Assembly (NCBI RefSeq): GCF_013410115.1
Contig: NZ_JACCCV010000002.1
Span: 1,364,001 to 1,428,000 of the forward strand
Source of the DNA: Tunturiibacter gelidiferens
GTDB taxonomy: Bacteria; Acidobacteriota; Terriglobia; Terriglobales; Acidobacteriaceae
Direction: 5' to 3'
Length of the DNA: 64,000 nt
The notes under the pieces are model-generated. The model made no database searches and was not told where the DNA came from. It saw only the letters and a program-made list of their open reading frames with translations. This document shows, one piece after another, positions 1 to 9,126 of this stretch (position 1 is its first letter; each line of letters begins with the position of its first letter). Both the position numbers and the translations under genes were made by a program.

Positions 1-1
1 T

Positions 2-472
2 CTGCCGGAGTTGGACTTGACGATCGATGGCGCGGATGAGGTGCAGGAAGGGACGCTTTATCTGATCAAGGGGCATGGCGGGGCGCTGCTGCGGGAGAAG
101 ATTGTGGCGATGGCGAGTAAGAAGCTGATTATTGCGGTGGACCCGAGAAAGCTGGTGAAGACTCTGGGGGCGGTGTTTGCGCTGCCGGTTGAGGTGGTGC
201 CGTTTGGCTATGAGACGACGATCAAGCGGCTGCAGGATCTCGGGTTTGAGTCTGAGTTGCGGGTGACGGATGATGGCAAACCCTATGTGACCGATGGGAA
301 GCACTACATTGTGCATTGCAAGCTGCCGCAGGTTGGCTTCGATGCGTATGAGGCGGCGGCGAAGTTGAAAGGGACGGTTGGGGTCGTGGAGCACGGGCTG
401 TTTCTGGGGATGGCGAGCAAGGTGGTGATTGGTGGCCTTGAGGGGATCGAGGTTCTGGAGGCGGCGGGATAG
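2..472 (+). CDS. rpiA: Ribose-5-phosphate isomerase A, C-terminal part (5' end outside window)
   Basis: RpiA interconverts ribose 5-phosphate and ribulose 5-phosphate in the non-oxidative pentose phosphate pathway. The frame is open from base 2, so only the C-terminal ~156 residues are present and the start is cut off. The fragment carries the family DGADE motif (active-site acids) and a KGHGGALLREK segment corresponding to the catalytic Lys/Glu region of RpiA. The C-terminal EHGLFLGMA segment is also typical. It reads towards RNase J, about 110 bases downstream, with no clear terminator between them. Confidence 0.95.
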   Translation: MPELDLTIDGADEVQEGTLYLIKGHGGALLREKIVAMASKKLIIAVDPRKLVKTLGAVFALPVEVVPFGYETTIKRLQDLGFESELRVTDDGKPYVTDGKHYIVHCKLPQVGFDAYEAAAKLKGTVGVVEHGLFLGMASKVVIGGLEGIEVLEAAG

Positions 473-583
473 GCGATTCATCGGGCGTTGACAATTGATC
501 GCATGTCATTTCGGGCGGTGAAGATGCCTTGTTTGCCTCGTTGCCAAGGGCAGTTGAGCTTGCGATGGTAAGCTTAACTATTG

Positions 584-2251
584 ATGGCACAAGATAAATT
601 GAAGATGATTCCGCTGGGTGGCCTTGGCGAGTTCGGTATGAACTGCATGGCCCTCCGCTGGCAGGATGACATTATTGTCATCGACGCCGGTTTGATGTTT
701 CCTGAAGAAGAGTTGCTGGGTGTGGACATTGTTGTCCCGGATATCAGCTATTTGACTGAAAACCGCGAGAAGGTTCGCGCGATCCTTTTGACCCATGGAC
801 ACGAAGACCACATTGGTGGGCTGCCGTGGATTCTGTCTGAACTGAATGTTCCGGTGTATGGGACCGAGTTTACGCTGGCGTATGTTGAGGGCAAGCTGGA
901 AGAACACCGGCTGCTGGATGACGCGGATTTGAACGAGATGATTCCCGGGCATCGGATTACGCTGGGGCCGTTTTCGATCATGCCGATCCGGGTGACGCAC
1001 TCGCTGGTGGACTGCGTGGCGCTGGCGATTCATACGCCAGTGGGCGTGGTGCTGCATACGGGCGACTTCAAGATCGACCTGTCGCCGCCGGATAACAAGC
1101 CGTTCGATCTGCATGCGTTTGCGGAGCTGGGCAAGCAGGGTGTGCTGGCGTTGCTGCAGGATTCGACTAACGTCGATCGCAATGGATATACGCCGAGTGA
1201 GCGGGCTGTTAGGCCGAAGCTGGATGAGATCTTTTCGCAGACGAAGAAGAAGCTTTTCTTCAGCTGCTTCTCATCTTCGATTCATCGGATTCGGCTGGCG
1301 ATGGAGCTGGCGCATCAGCATGGGCGCAAGGTCGCGGTGATTGGACGGTCGCTGGATAACTCGACCGAGATTGCGCAGGACCTTGGGTATCTGGATCTGC
1401 CGCAGGGCTTGGTGATCAATCCGGGACAGATTCGTGATTTTCCTGCGAATAAGTTGCTGATCATGATCAGCGGTACGCAGGGTGAGCCGATGAGTGCGCT
1501 GAGCCGGGCGGCGGTGAACAACCACAAATTTGCGCATATCGAAGCTGGCGATACGGTGTTGCTGAGTTCGCGGGTGATTCCGGGAAATGAGAAGTCGATC
1601 TACAGGATGATTGATCACTTGGAGCGGCGCGATGCAAAGGTGATCCATGATGATGGACAGTCGGGGCTGATCCACGTGAGCGGACATGGGAGCCAGGAGG
1701 AGCTGAGGTTGATGATTAATCTCGTTCGTCCGAAGTTCTTTATTCCGATCCATGGAGACTATCGCCACCTGAAGCGTCACGCGGAGCTGGCGGGGTCGAT
1801 GGGCGTGGTCGAGAAGACGATTTTGATGGAAGACGGCGAGGTTCTGGAGTTCGATAAGGGCTCTGCCACGAAGACCGGAAAGGTTACGGTCGGGCGAGTG
1901 TGCATCGATTCGGGCGGGACCTCGACGGATGTGGTGGAAGACATTGTCATTCGCGACCGGAAGCATTTGAGCGAGGATGGCATTGTGCTGCCGATCATTG
2001 CGATCAATAAGCAGACGGGATTGCTGGAGAATCCGCCTGAGATTGTGATCCGCGGTATGGCGATCGCAACAGAAGAGGGTTTGATCAGTGAGGCGCGGCA
2101 GGTAGTGCAGCGGACGCTGGAAGGATCTTCATCGGAGGAGAAGGCCGACTATGGCGTGATCAAAGAGAAGATTCGGAACGATTTGAAGAGGTATATCCAG
2201 AAGAGCACGAGCCGGCGGCCTTTGATCATGCCGGTGATTCTGGAGATCTGA
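584..2251 (+). CDS. rnj: Ribonuclease J
   Basis: RNase J is a metallo-beta-lactamase/beta-CASP nuclease that carries out 5'-3' exonucleolytic and endonucleolytic RNA decay and maturation. The 555-residue protein has the metal-binding HGHEDHIGG motif near residues 71-79, an HTGDFKID segment, and the later HGDYRHLKRH segment (beta-CASP motif C region). Its length is normal for bacterial RNase J. A TTG lies directly before the ATG at 584; the ATG gives the family-like N-terminus MAQDKLKMIPLGG. A strong terminator follows 20 bases after the stop, so it probably ends a transcription unit. Confidence 0.96.
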   Translation: MAQDKLKMIPLGGLGEFGMNCMALRWQDDIIVIDAGLMFPEEELLGVDIVVPDISYLTENREKVRAILLTHGHEDHIGGLPWILSELNVPVYGTEFTLAYVEGKLEEHRLLDDADLNEMIPGHRITLGPFSIMPIRVTHSLVDCVALAIHTPVGVVLHTGDFKIDLSPPDNKPFDLHAFAELGKQGVLALLQDSTNVDRNGYTPSERAVRPKLDEIFSQTKKKLFFSCFSSSIHRIRLAMELAHQHGRKVAVIGRSLDNSTEIAQDLGYLDLPQGLVINPGQIRDFPANKLLIMISGTQGEPMSALSRAAVNNHKFAHIEAGDTVLLSSRVIPGNEKSIYRMIDHLERRDAKVIHDDGQSGLIHVSGHGSQEELRLMINLVRPKFFIPIHGDYRHLKRHAELAGSMGVVEKTILMEDGEVLEFDKGSATKTGKVTVGRVCIDSGGTSTDVVEDIVIRDRKHLSEDGIVLPIIAINKQTGLLENPPEIVIRGMAIATEEGLISEARQVVQRTLEGSSSEEKADYGVIKEKIRNDLKRYIQKSTSRRPLIMPVILEI

Positions 2252-2270
2252 CGAGTCTGTAGGAAGACGA

Positions 2271-2301
2271 AAAGGCGCTCCTGGCGGGGCGCTTTTTTTT
2301 T
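2271..2301 (+). terminator. Rho-independent terminator behind RNase J
   Basis: A 10-bp stem (AAGGCGCTCC paired with GGGGCGCTTT, with two G-U pairs) around a short loop is followed by a run of nine T. It lies about 20 bases after the RNase J stop codon. Confidence 0.85.
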
Positions 2302-2311
2302 GCGTCTTGAT

Positions 2312-2340
2312 TCGGTCTGCCAGGAGTGGTTGCAGACCGA
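2312..2340. repeat. 9-bp perfect inverted repeat
   Basis: TCGGTCTGC and GCAGACCGA are separated by 11 bases, just behind the RNase J terminator and upstream of the patatin-family gene. No T-tract follows, so an operator or a second RNA hairpin is more likely than a terminator. The half-site CGGTCTG recurs in the 12-bp palindrome at 40459. Confidence 0.4.
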
Positions 2341-2496
2341 GAACGACTACTCGAGATCTGATTTTGCGAGTGTTGATGCGGGTTAGAGCGGTGGTTACCC
2401 CTTTGAGTTAGCGGTCGAGATGAGGGTGCGGGGATAGTAGGATCAGCGCGAACGGTTAGTTGCTGGAGAGTGAACGAAGCCTCTCAGGGAGTAGCG

Positions 2497-4725
2497 ATGC
2501 GCGGTGTCAGGCAAGGTGTCTCTCTGTTTTACCGGTGGATGTTCGCGACGATCGCGATCGCGGCGACATTCGCAGGAGCGGCTGAGGCGCAGAAGCCGGT
2601 GGTTGAGCCGCCGACGCGGCCCAGGATTGGGTTGGTGCTGGAGGGCGGCGGGGCGCTGGGCTTTGCGCATATCGGCGTGATTGAGTGGATGGAGGCGCAT
2701 CATATTCCAGTGGACGATGTTGCCGGAACCAGCATGGGCGGCCTGATAGGCGGGTTGTATGCGTCTGGAAACAGCCCGCAGGAGATTGAGACATTTGTTG
2801 GGGGAATCGACTGGCCGGCGGTGTTGAGCGGGCAGGTTCCGTTTCCTGCGCTGAGCTATCGGCGCAAAGAGGACAGACTCGCTTTCCCTAACCGGCTGCA
2901 GTTTGGGCTGAAGCATGGATTGAGCCTGCCGAACGGGTTGAATTCAGGGTCGGGGGTGGGCTTGCTGTTGGATCGGACGATGCTGCCTTACTACGATTTG
3001 AAGAGCTTCGATGATCTGCCGATTCCCTTCCGCTGCGTAGCCACGGATATTACGACGGGCCACGAGCATGTTTTCAAGGATGGATCTCTGGCGCAGGCGA
3101 TGCGATCGACGATGTCGATCCCAGGGGTATTCGCACCGGTGGCTCATGGGGACGAAGTCTTTTCAGATGGCGCTGCGGTGAATAATTTGCCGGTAGATGT
3201 GGCGCGGGGAATGGGCGCGGAGATCGTGATTGCCGTGTATCTGGACACGGGGCCGGTGGATAAGACGAGTTTCAATTCGCTGGTTGGAGTAGCAGGAAGA
3301 AATCTATCCATCATGGTCGCGGCCAATGAGCTGAAGAGCATGAAAGACGCGAATGTTCTGCTGAAGGTCGACGTGAGCAAGTTCAGCTCCAGCGAGTTTG
3401 AGAAGAGCGCGGAGATTATTCCGCAGGGCGTGAAGGTGGCGGAGGAGCATGCGGCGGAGTTGGAGAAGTACGCGCTGAACGATGCTGACTGGCAGGCGTA
3501 TGTGGCGCAGCGGGATGCCCGGCGACGGACAAGGGTTCCGGTGCCGCAGTTTGTAACGGTGTATGGGCTCAAAGGGGCGCAGCGGGCAGAGGTTGCGAAT
3601 GAGTTCACGAAGTATGTCGGGAAACCTGTCGATCCGGACAGGATTAACAGCACCATTGCGGACTTGCAGGGCACGGGAACGTACTCGAGCATCAGCTACA
3701 ACCTGCTCGATGAGAAGGACAAGACGGGGTTGCTGGTGCGGCCGCGGCTGACAAACTATGGGCCGCCATTTTTGAATGTGGGCCTGACGCTTGCGTCCAA
3801 TGACTCGAATGACATTCAGCTTGGGCTGGGTGGACGGGCTACGTTCTTCGGGTTGACGGGGCCGGGGTCTGAGGTGAGGGTGGATGCATCGATCGGTCAG
3901 GTGGCGGGGATTGCCGGGGAGTTGTATCAGCCGTTGATTGTGGGCAAGCGGTACTTTGTTGCGCCGCGAGCCTACTATACGCACACGATTGATTCGTTTT
4001 ACTCGGGGAGCCAGGAGCTGTCGCAGTACACCGAGGAGCGGAATGGGTTTGGGGTCGACCTTGGGTATCGGTTCAGCTCGAAGGCTGAGTTGCGAGTGGG
4101 CGAGGACTACCAGTGGTATGGCGAGACGCTGCGGGTGGGGCAGCCGATTGAGCAGATCTTTCATCTGACTCCATTTGTGAGCAATGTGCGATTTCAGTAT
4201 CTGGGGCAGGATAATGTGCAGGTTCCTACCAGAGGGTCGGAGCTGCTGACACGGTACGCGTACTCGACGCAGAGGCCGTTTGGCGAGGGTGGGTACTCGC
4301 AATGGGATTCGAAGGTTGCGCATTTTCTTCCGGTGGGGGAGAAGGGCATTATCTTCGGCACGATGGAGGGAGGAACGAGCTTCGGAGCGACGAACCTCGG
4401 GCTGGCAGGATTTTCGCTGGGCGGCGCGCTGCGGCTGAGTGCGTATGATCGCGGAGAGCTGCTGGGGAGCGATTATTTTCTGGGGCAGGCGGGCTATCTG
4501 TACCGGCTGACGAAGCTGAATCCGGTGATTGGCGATTCTATCTATGCGGCGGGATTTTATGAGATTGGGAAGGTTTGGAACGCGGCTCCGGGGACACCGA
4601 CTCTGCCAAACGACATCTCAGGCGCAGTGGTGGTGAAGACGCTGCTGGGTCCGTTTTATGGGGGTGGGAGCATAGGTGACAGCGATCATCGCAAGTGGTT
4701 CTTTGGATTGGGGAGAGTGTTTTAG
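2497..4725 (+). CDS. Patatin-like phospholipase fused to POTRA and Omp85-type beta-barrel
   Basis: Predicted secreted lipolytic protein of the PlpD-like type. Residues 1-32 form a signal peptide ending in AEAQ. The patatin domain follows, with GGGALG (oxyanion hole, 50-55), GTSMG with nucleophile Ser79, and the catalytic Asp in the DGA motif near residue 224. A POTRA-like segment lies around residues 340-410. The remaining ~330 residues have the alternating pattern and the terminal aromatic residue (Phe) of a 16-strand Omp85 barrel. ATG 2497 is chosen because GGGAG sits 5-6 bases upstream; a GTG at 2470 is an in-frame alternative. By analogy with PlpD it may be a type V (Vd) autotransporter displaying the lipase, which is inference. 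Confidence 0.88.
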   Translation: MRGVRQGVSLFYRWMFATIAIAATFAGAAEAQKPVVEPPTRPRIGLVLEGGGALGFAHIGVIEWMEAHHIPVDDVAGTSMGGLIGGLYASGNSPQEIETFVGGIDWPAVLSGQVPFPALSYRRKEDRLAFPNRLQFGLKHGLSLPNGLNSGSGVGLLLDRTMLPYYDLKSFDDLPIPFRCVATDITTGHEHVFKDGSLAQAMRSTMSIPGVFAPVAHGDEVFSDGAAVNNLPVDVARGMGAEIVIAVYLDTGPVDKTSFNSLVGVAGRNLSIMVAANELKSMKDANVLLKVDVSKFSSSEFEKSAEIIPQGVKVAEEHAAELEKYALNDADWQAYVAQRDARRRTRVPVPQFVTVYGLKGAQRAEVANEFTKYVGKPVDPDRINSTIADLQGTGTYSSISYNLLDEKDKTGLLVRPRLTNYGPPFLNVGLTLASNDSNDIQLGLGGRATFFGLTGPGSEVRVDASIGQVAGIAGELYQPLIVGKRYFVAPRAYYTHTIDSFYSGSQELSQYTEERNGFGVDLGYRFSSKAELRVGEDYQWYGETLRVGQPIEQIFHLTPFVSNVRFQYLGQDNVQVPTRGSELLTRYAYSTQRPFGEGGYSQWDSKVAHFLPVGEKGIIFGTMEGGTSFGATNLGLAGFSLGGALRLSAYDRGELLGSDYFLGQAGYLYRLTKLNPVIGDSIYAAGFYEIGKVWNAAPGTPTLPNDISGAVVVKTLLGPFYGGGSIGDSDHRKWFFGLGRVF

Positions 4726-4781
4726 TTCGGCTGGGCGGATAGTATTATCTCTGCGGCGATGAGCTGAGGAGATGTGGGTTG

Positions 4782-5807
4782 ATGAGTGAGTTTGTGACGT
4801 TGGAGGAGATTCGGGCGGCGAAAGAACGGATTGCTGGGATTGCAGTGAGGACGCCGCTTTATCGGGTGGAACGGGCTCGGTTGCGGATGGGGAAGTTTCC
4901 GGAGCCGGAGTTTGATCTCTATATCAAAGCGGAGAGTGAACAGCCGATTGGGAGCTTCAAGCTGCGCGGGGCTTACAACATGGTGGCGCAGTTGTCACCT
5001 GAGTCTCTGCGGCGTGGGGTGATTACTTATTCGAGTGGCAACCATGCGCAGGGCGTGGCGTATGCCGCGCGGGCGCTGGGGGCGAAGGCCGTGATTGTGA
5101 TGCCTTCGAATGCTCCGGAGGTGAAGAAGGCGGCTACGAGGGCGCTTGGTGCAGAGATTGTGGAGGTGGGACCGGCTTCGTCGGAGCGGAGGTCAAAGGC
5201 GGAAGAGCTGGTAGCGGAGTTGGGGTATGCGATGATTCCGCCCTATGACGCTCCGCAGATTATCGCGGGGCAGGCTACGTGCGGGTTGGAGATTGCGGAG
5301 CAGCTGCCGGGTGTGGAGCTGGTGATCTCTCCGGTGAGCGGGGGTGGGTTGCTGAGTGGGACGGCTACGTCGGTGAAGCTGGCGGCGCAGGCTGGGTTGG
5401 TGAGCGCCGCGGTGCAGGTGTGGGGCGCGGAGCCGGAGCTGGCGGCGGATGCGAAGGAGAGTTTTTATTCGAAGACACTGGTGGAGTGGCCCGCGGCGAA
5501 GACTACTCGGACGATTGGGGATGGGCTGCGGACGCAGAGTATGGGCGTGTTGAACTTTGCGCATGTGATGAAGTTTGTGGATGGGATTGTTACGGTGTCG
5601 GAAGAGGAGATACTGGCGGCGATGCGGGTGATGTTGCGTGCGACAAAGCTGGTGCCGGAGCCGAGTGGGGCGGTGACGCTGGCGGCGGCTCTGTTTCATG
5701 CAGAGGAGTTGCCAAAGGTGAAGAAGGTAGCGGTGATTTTGAGTGGGGGAAATCTGGAGCCGGCGCTGCGGGAGCAGTTGGAGGGGGAGTTGGCTGCGAA
5801 GGCTTAG
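4782..5807 (+). CDS. ilvA: Threonine/serine dehydratase, PLP-dependent, short form
   Basis: Fold-type II PLP enzyme that deaminates threonine to 2-oxobutyrate (and/or serine to pyruvate). GSFKLRGAYN contains the Schiff-base Lys60; SSGNHAQGVAYAA and SPVSGGGLLSG are the substrate/phosphate-binding loops. At 341 residues it lacks the C-terminal ACT regulatory domain of biosynthetic IlvA, so it could be a catabolic or feedback-insensitive dehydratase, and serine racemase activity cannot be excluded. ATG 4782 follows GAGGAGAT; a TTG precedes it. A dispersed repeat begins on the base after the stop codon. Confidence 0.88.
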   Translation: MSEFVTLEEIRAAKERIAGIAVRTPLYRVERARLRMGKFPEPEFDLYIKAESEQPIGSFKLRGAYNMVAQLSPESLRRGVITYSSGNHAQGVAYAARALGAKAVIVMPSNAPEVKKAATRALGAEIVEVGPASSERRSKAEELVAELGYAMIPPYDAPQIIAGQATCGLEIAEQLPGVELVISPVSGGGLLSGTATSVKLAAQAGLVSAAVQVWGAEPELAADAKESFYSKTLVEWPAAKTTRTIGDGLRTQSMGVLNFAHVMKFVDGIVTVSEEEILAAMRVMLRATKLVPEPSGAVTLAAALFHAEELPKVKKVAVILSGGNLEPALREQLEGELAAKA

Positions 5808-5950
5808 TCCTGCCGGACGGGCCCGCTACGCTTGGCCACCCCACAAACGAAGACCTGTTTGCGGGGACCCCGGTTCGCGCGGTCACTTCGTGACTTGTAT
5901 ACCGGTCGTGCAGACACTGCTGTTTCGGTCCTCCCGTTGGTCGGGATCGA
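5808..5950. repeat. Dispersed intergenic palindromic repeat, copy A
   Basis: Begins immediately after the ilvA stop and fills the gap to the convergent clc gene. It carries three blocks shared with copies B and C: TCCTGCCGGACGGGC (5808-5822), GGTCACTTCGTGACTTGTA (5881-5899, containing the palindrome GTCACTTCGTGAC) and CTCCCGTTGGTCG (5931-5943). The sequence between blocks is poorly conserved. Confidence 0.8.
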
Positions 5951-5951
5951 C

Positions 5952-7748
5952 TTAGTGTTTTTGGTAGCGGGTTAGGACGTCATGGAGGGACACTACGCCT
6001 TCGAGGGAGCCTCGCATGGCGCGGTTGGTGATGGGGAGGAGAGGCCAGCGCTGGAAGTGTGGGAGTGCGCTGGACAGAGGCTGGTCGGGGAAGAGGACGG
6101 GAGTGCGTTCCGGGCCTAGATGTTCGGCTAATGTTGCGGCTGTGGGTGCAGGTGTGGCTGCGGATTGATCTTCGAGCGGGTCGGCGGAAGGGGTCTGGGT
6201 GAGCGCTTCGAGCTGTTCTCTTCTTGCGGAGTACCAGAGGCCATCGGTGCAGTGAACGAGGAAGACCGGGATGGAATTCAGGTCTTCGTATTGGGCTAGG
6301 GATCTGAGAGTGTCAACGATGGTTTCGCTGCCCTGGAGGATGGGGACGGTGACAGGCTGCATGGCGTCTTCGAGGTGCAGGTTGCTCTCTTCGCGAAGCT
6401 CTTCCATGGAAGGGAGATCGAGGCCGTCCTGGTGGGTGAACTGCTCTAGGATGGGGACGGGCTGGAGGACGCGGGAGATGAGGTAGGCGATGGTGTTGGC
6501 GAGGATGACGGGCAGGACGATGGAGTAGTTGCCGCTGACCTCGAGCACCATGAAGACTGAGGTGAGGGGGGCGCGCAGAAACGCGGCGAAGAGGACCCCC
6601 ATGCCCACCAACGCGTAGGAGCCGATGGTGCCGGTGAGGTGGGGGAAGTAGATCTTTTCGAAGGTGCCTACTGCGGCGCCGAGCATGGCTCCGATGAAGA
6701 GTGTAGGTGCGAACATTCCGCCGGGAGTGCCGCTGGAGAAGGAGAGCGTGGTGGCGATGATCTTGAAGAGAGCGAGGAGGAGGAGCATCTTCCAGGCGAA
6801 CTGGGCGTGCATGGCCTGGTCGATGGCCTGGTAGCCGGCGCCCATGACCTGGACGAGTCCGAAGTAGCCGATGGCTCCTACGAGGAGTCCGGCCGCGGCG
6901 GGTTGGAGGAGCTGCGACCATTGAGGCTGGCTGCGAAGTTTGGGGCGGAGATAGCTGAGGGCCCTGGCGAAGAGGAGGGAGGCGAAACCGCCGACGACTC
7001 CGAGGGCGGCGTAGGCGAGGAGCTCGCGGGAGTCGCGGAGATCGATGACGGGGATGCGGAACATGGGCTGCGCGCCCCAGAAGGAGCGGGCGACGACGAC
7101 GCTGGCGACTGCGGAGAGGACGATGGAGCCGAGGACTGCGGCGCTCCATTGGCCGATGACCTCTTCGATGACGAAGAGGATGGCGGAGATGGGAGCATTG
7201 AAGGCTGCGGCGAGTCCGGCGGCGGCTCCGATGGGCGCGAAGATGCGGAGTTTTTCCTTCGACATGCCGAAGCGGCGGCTTATGAGGGAGGCTACGCCGG
7301 CGCCGATCTGGAGAGATGGGTCTTCGGGGCCGAGGGAGTGGCCGCTGCCGATGGCGAGGGCGGAGAGGAGGAACTTGCCGATGACGGTGCGGAAGGAGAT
7401 GTAGCCGTTACTGATGTAGAGTGCGGCTTTGGTCTGGTTGATTCCGCTGCCGCGTACTTTGGGGAAGACGTAGCGGGTGAGAACTGCGATGACTAGGCCG
7501 GCGGCGGCGGGGACGTAGAGGAGGCGCGGCTGATGCGGGTTTGGAGACGAGCCGAGCAGGAGGACGCTGAGCCACTCGATGGCCATGCGGAAGGAGACCA
7601 CGAGGAGACCGGAGACGACGCCGATGAAGATGGAGAGGAGAAGAAAGACGCGCTCTTCGCGGCCGGGAGCGATGCGGGCGATCACGTCTTCGCGGAGAGT
7701 GCTGGGTGCGATTGGTTCAGTCTCCGCTATTGCTGTTTGATCTTCCAT
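5952..7748 (-). CDS. CLC-family chloride channel/antiporter with C-terminal CBS region
   Basis: Integral membrane anion transporter, 598 residues. The CLC signatures are GSGIN (100-104), GPEDP (140-144) with Glu142 at the gating-glutamate position, and FVIEEVIG with a glutamate (195/196) matching the internal proton glutamate of H+/Cl- exchangers. This suggests an antiporter rather than a passive channel. About ten hydrophobic segments precede a cytoplasmic C-terminus (roughly 430-598) resembling a CBS pair with an Ala/Pro-rich linker. The GPEDP form (Asp instead of Gly) differs from the usual GxEGP. The gene starts 6 bases after the stop of the upstream TPR gene, so the two are probably co-transcribed. 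Confidence 0.9.
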   Translation of the reverse strand: MEDQTAIAETEPIAPSTLREDVIARIAPGREERVFLLLSIFIGVVSGLLVVSFRMAIEWLSVLLLGSSPNPHQPRLLYVPAAAGLVIAVLTRYVFPKVRGSGINQTKAALYISNGYISFRTVIGKFLLSALAIGSGHSLGPEDPSLQIGAGVASLISRRFGMSKEKLRIFAPIGAAAGLAAAFNAPISAILFVIEEVIGQWSAAVLGSIVLSAVASVVVARSFWGAQPMFRIPVIDLRDSRELLAYAALGVVGGFASLLFARALSYLRPKLRSQPQWSQLLQPAAAGLLVGAIGYFGLVQVMGAGYQAIDQAMHAQFAWKMLLLLALFKIIATTLSFSSGTPGGMFAPTLFIGAMLGAAVGTFEKIYFPHLTGTIGSYALVGMGVLFAAFLRAPLTSVFMVLEVSGNYSIVLPVILANTIAYLISRVLQPVPILEQFTHQDGLDLPSMEELREESNLHLEDAMQPVTVPILQGSETIVDTLRSLAQYEDLNSIPVFLVHCTDGLWYSARREQLEALTQTPSADPLEDQSAATPAPTAATLAEHLGPERTPVLFPDQPLSSALPHFQRWPLLPITNRAMRGSLEGVVSLHDVLTRYQKH

Positions 7749-7754
7749 CTTCGC

Positions 7755-8942
7755 TTAGGGCTCCATCGCTTTTGGAAATTGGGCGAGTTGCAAGAGGAGC
7801 GCGTCGTCGCCGGTGGGAGCGGAGCATATTTTGCTGGTCTGGGTCTCGGTGTCGAAGATGAGTTGCAGGGTTGCGTCCTGCTGAGTGGGGTCGTTGAGGA
7901 GGGCGGAGCGGCTGCTGGTGGCGTCTTTGCTGGCCCATTTCGTGGTGAGATCCTGCAGCCGAGTGGAGAGGCCGCTGGCGGCAGAGAGTTGGGTACTGCA
8001 GGCGTCGAAGCGCTTCTTCGCCAGGGCGCGGGCTTTTAGGATGCGCGTGACACGTTCGTTGTCGGGGAGCTTCTTCAGGGGTGCTAGTTCCAGGATGCGT
8101 TTGGAGTCTTCGAGCATCTGCTTGTCGGCGAGGGTTGTTGCTTCGTGGGTGGAGGGGGAGTTTTCCTGCTGGTGCATGGCCTGTTCCATGAGGCGGTGAG
8201 CTTCGTCGAAGTGGCCGGAGTCGTATTCGAGGCGAGCGGCGGATTGGAGGGCGATCTGGTTTTCTGGCTCCTGCGCGAGGACCTTCCGGTAGTAGGTCAA
8301 GGCGTCGTGAGGGGCTTTGGCCTGCTCGAGAAGTTGTGCGAGGGTGATGGCGAGGGGGACGTCGTCGGGCGCGTTGCCTCCGGTAATGAGGAGTTCGGTG
8401 CGGGCGCTGCTGAAGTCCTGATGCGCGATGAGATAGCGCGAGAGCTCGAGGCGGACCTCGCGGCGGCGAACGACTCCGTCTCCCTCCCAGGTGCCATAGA
8501 CGGACGCGCGGTAGTAGTTGATGGCGGGCTGTACCTCGTTCTTCTTTGCGGCGAGGCGGGCGAGGCTGAGGTTGATGAAGCCGTCGCCGGGTTGAGTCTC
8601 CCATAGGCCCAGGAAGTAGTTGAAGGACTCCTCGGTGTGGCCGGCGTCGCCCAGGGCCTGGGCGAGGAGGAGCTCGCAGGAGCGCTGGCCGGGGGCGTAG
8701 GAGAGGGCGGTGCGGAGGGCGACGATGGCCTGATCGGGATGGCCTGCGTTGATGGCGGTCTGGCCTCGTGCGGACCAGCGTTGGGCGAGCTCTTCGCGAT
8801 GAGTGGTGAAGGAGCGAAAGAGAAAGAACGTAAGGAGGAACAGGACGATGGTGACGAGCAGCAGACTGAGAAAGGTCAGGGTGTCGCGGAGGATCAACTT
8901 CCGCTTGAGGCTCGAATAGTCTTCCGTTTGCAGTGTCATCAT
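7755..8942 (-). CDS. Membrane-anchored TPR protein
   Basis: A 395-residue protein with one N-terminal transmembrane segment (about 21-43, Leu/Phe/Val-rich) and a tail containing several TPR-like helical pairs between about 55 and 250. Examples are the ARGQTAINAGHPDQAIVALR and LTYYRKVLAQEPENQIAL regions. The C-terminal third has no recognisable domain. Two ATGs sit in tandem (8942 and 8939). It is the first gene of a two-gene unit with the CLC transporter, so it may act as an assembly scaffold for that transporter or be unrelated to it. Function is not known from sequence. Confidence 0.8.
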   Translation of the reverse strand: MMTLQTEDYSSLKRKLILRDTLTFLSLLLVTIVLFLLTFFLFRSFTTHREELAQRWSARGQTAINAGHPDQAIVALRTALSYAPGQRSCELLLAQALGDAGHTEESFNYFLGLWETQPGDGFINLSLARLAAKKNEVQPAINYYRASVYGTWEGDGVVRRREVRLELSRYLIAHQDFSSARTELLITGGNAPDDVPLAITLAQLLEQAKAPHDALTYYRKVLAQEPENQIALQSAARLEYDSGHFDEAHRLMEQAMHQQENSPSTHEATTLADKQMLEDSKRILELAPLKKLPDNERVTRILKARALAKKRFDACSTQLSAASGLSTRLQDLTTKWASKDATSSRSALLNDPTQQDATLQLIFDTETQTSKICSAPTGDDALLLQLAQFPKAMEP

Positions 8943-9126
8943 GCGATTTGCACGTTTTTATCTTGCTGCATGGTCTTTCTTTAGTCTATGGGTTTGATGC
9001 GCACAGAGATAGTGGCGCAGTTTGTGGAGTCATGGCGGATGTTGGTTCGTTTCGTCGAGGAGCAAAAGTTTAGACTGGACCGTATCTCGCTGCCCTGCGG
9101 ATTGTGGCGGCGTCGAAGTGAGGACT

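Noticed and set aside
6639..7496. 285-residue plus-strand ORF antisense to the CLC transporter
   Set aside because: Glu/Gly-rich shadow of a hydrophobic membrane protein gene, the usual mirror pattern.
8943..9126. Fluoride riboswitch near the CLC transporter operon
   Set aside because: The leader of the TPR-CLC unit lacks the conserved fluoride riboswitch pattern, and the transporter has the gating glutamate of Cl-/H+ exchangers rather than a clear fluoride-type signature.
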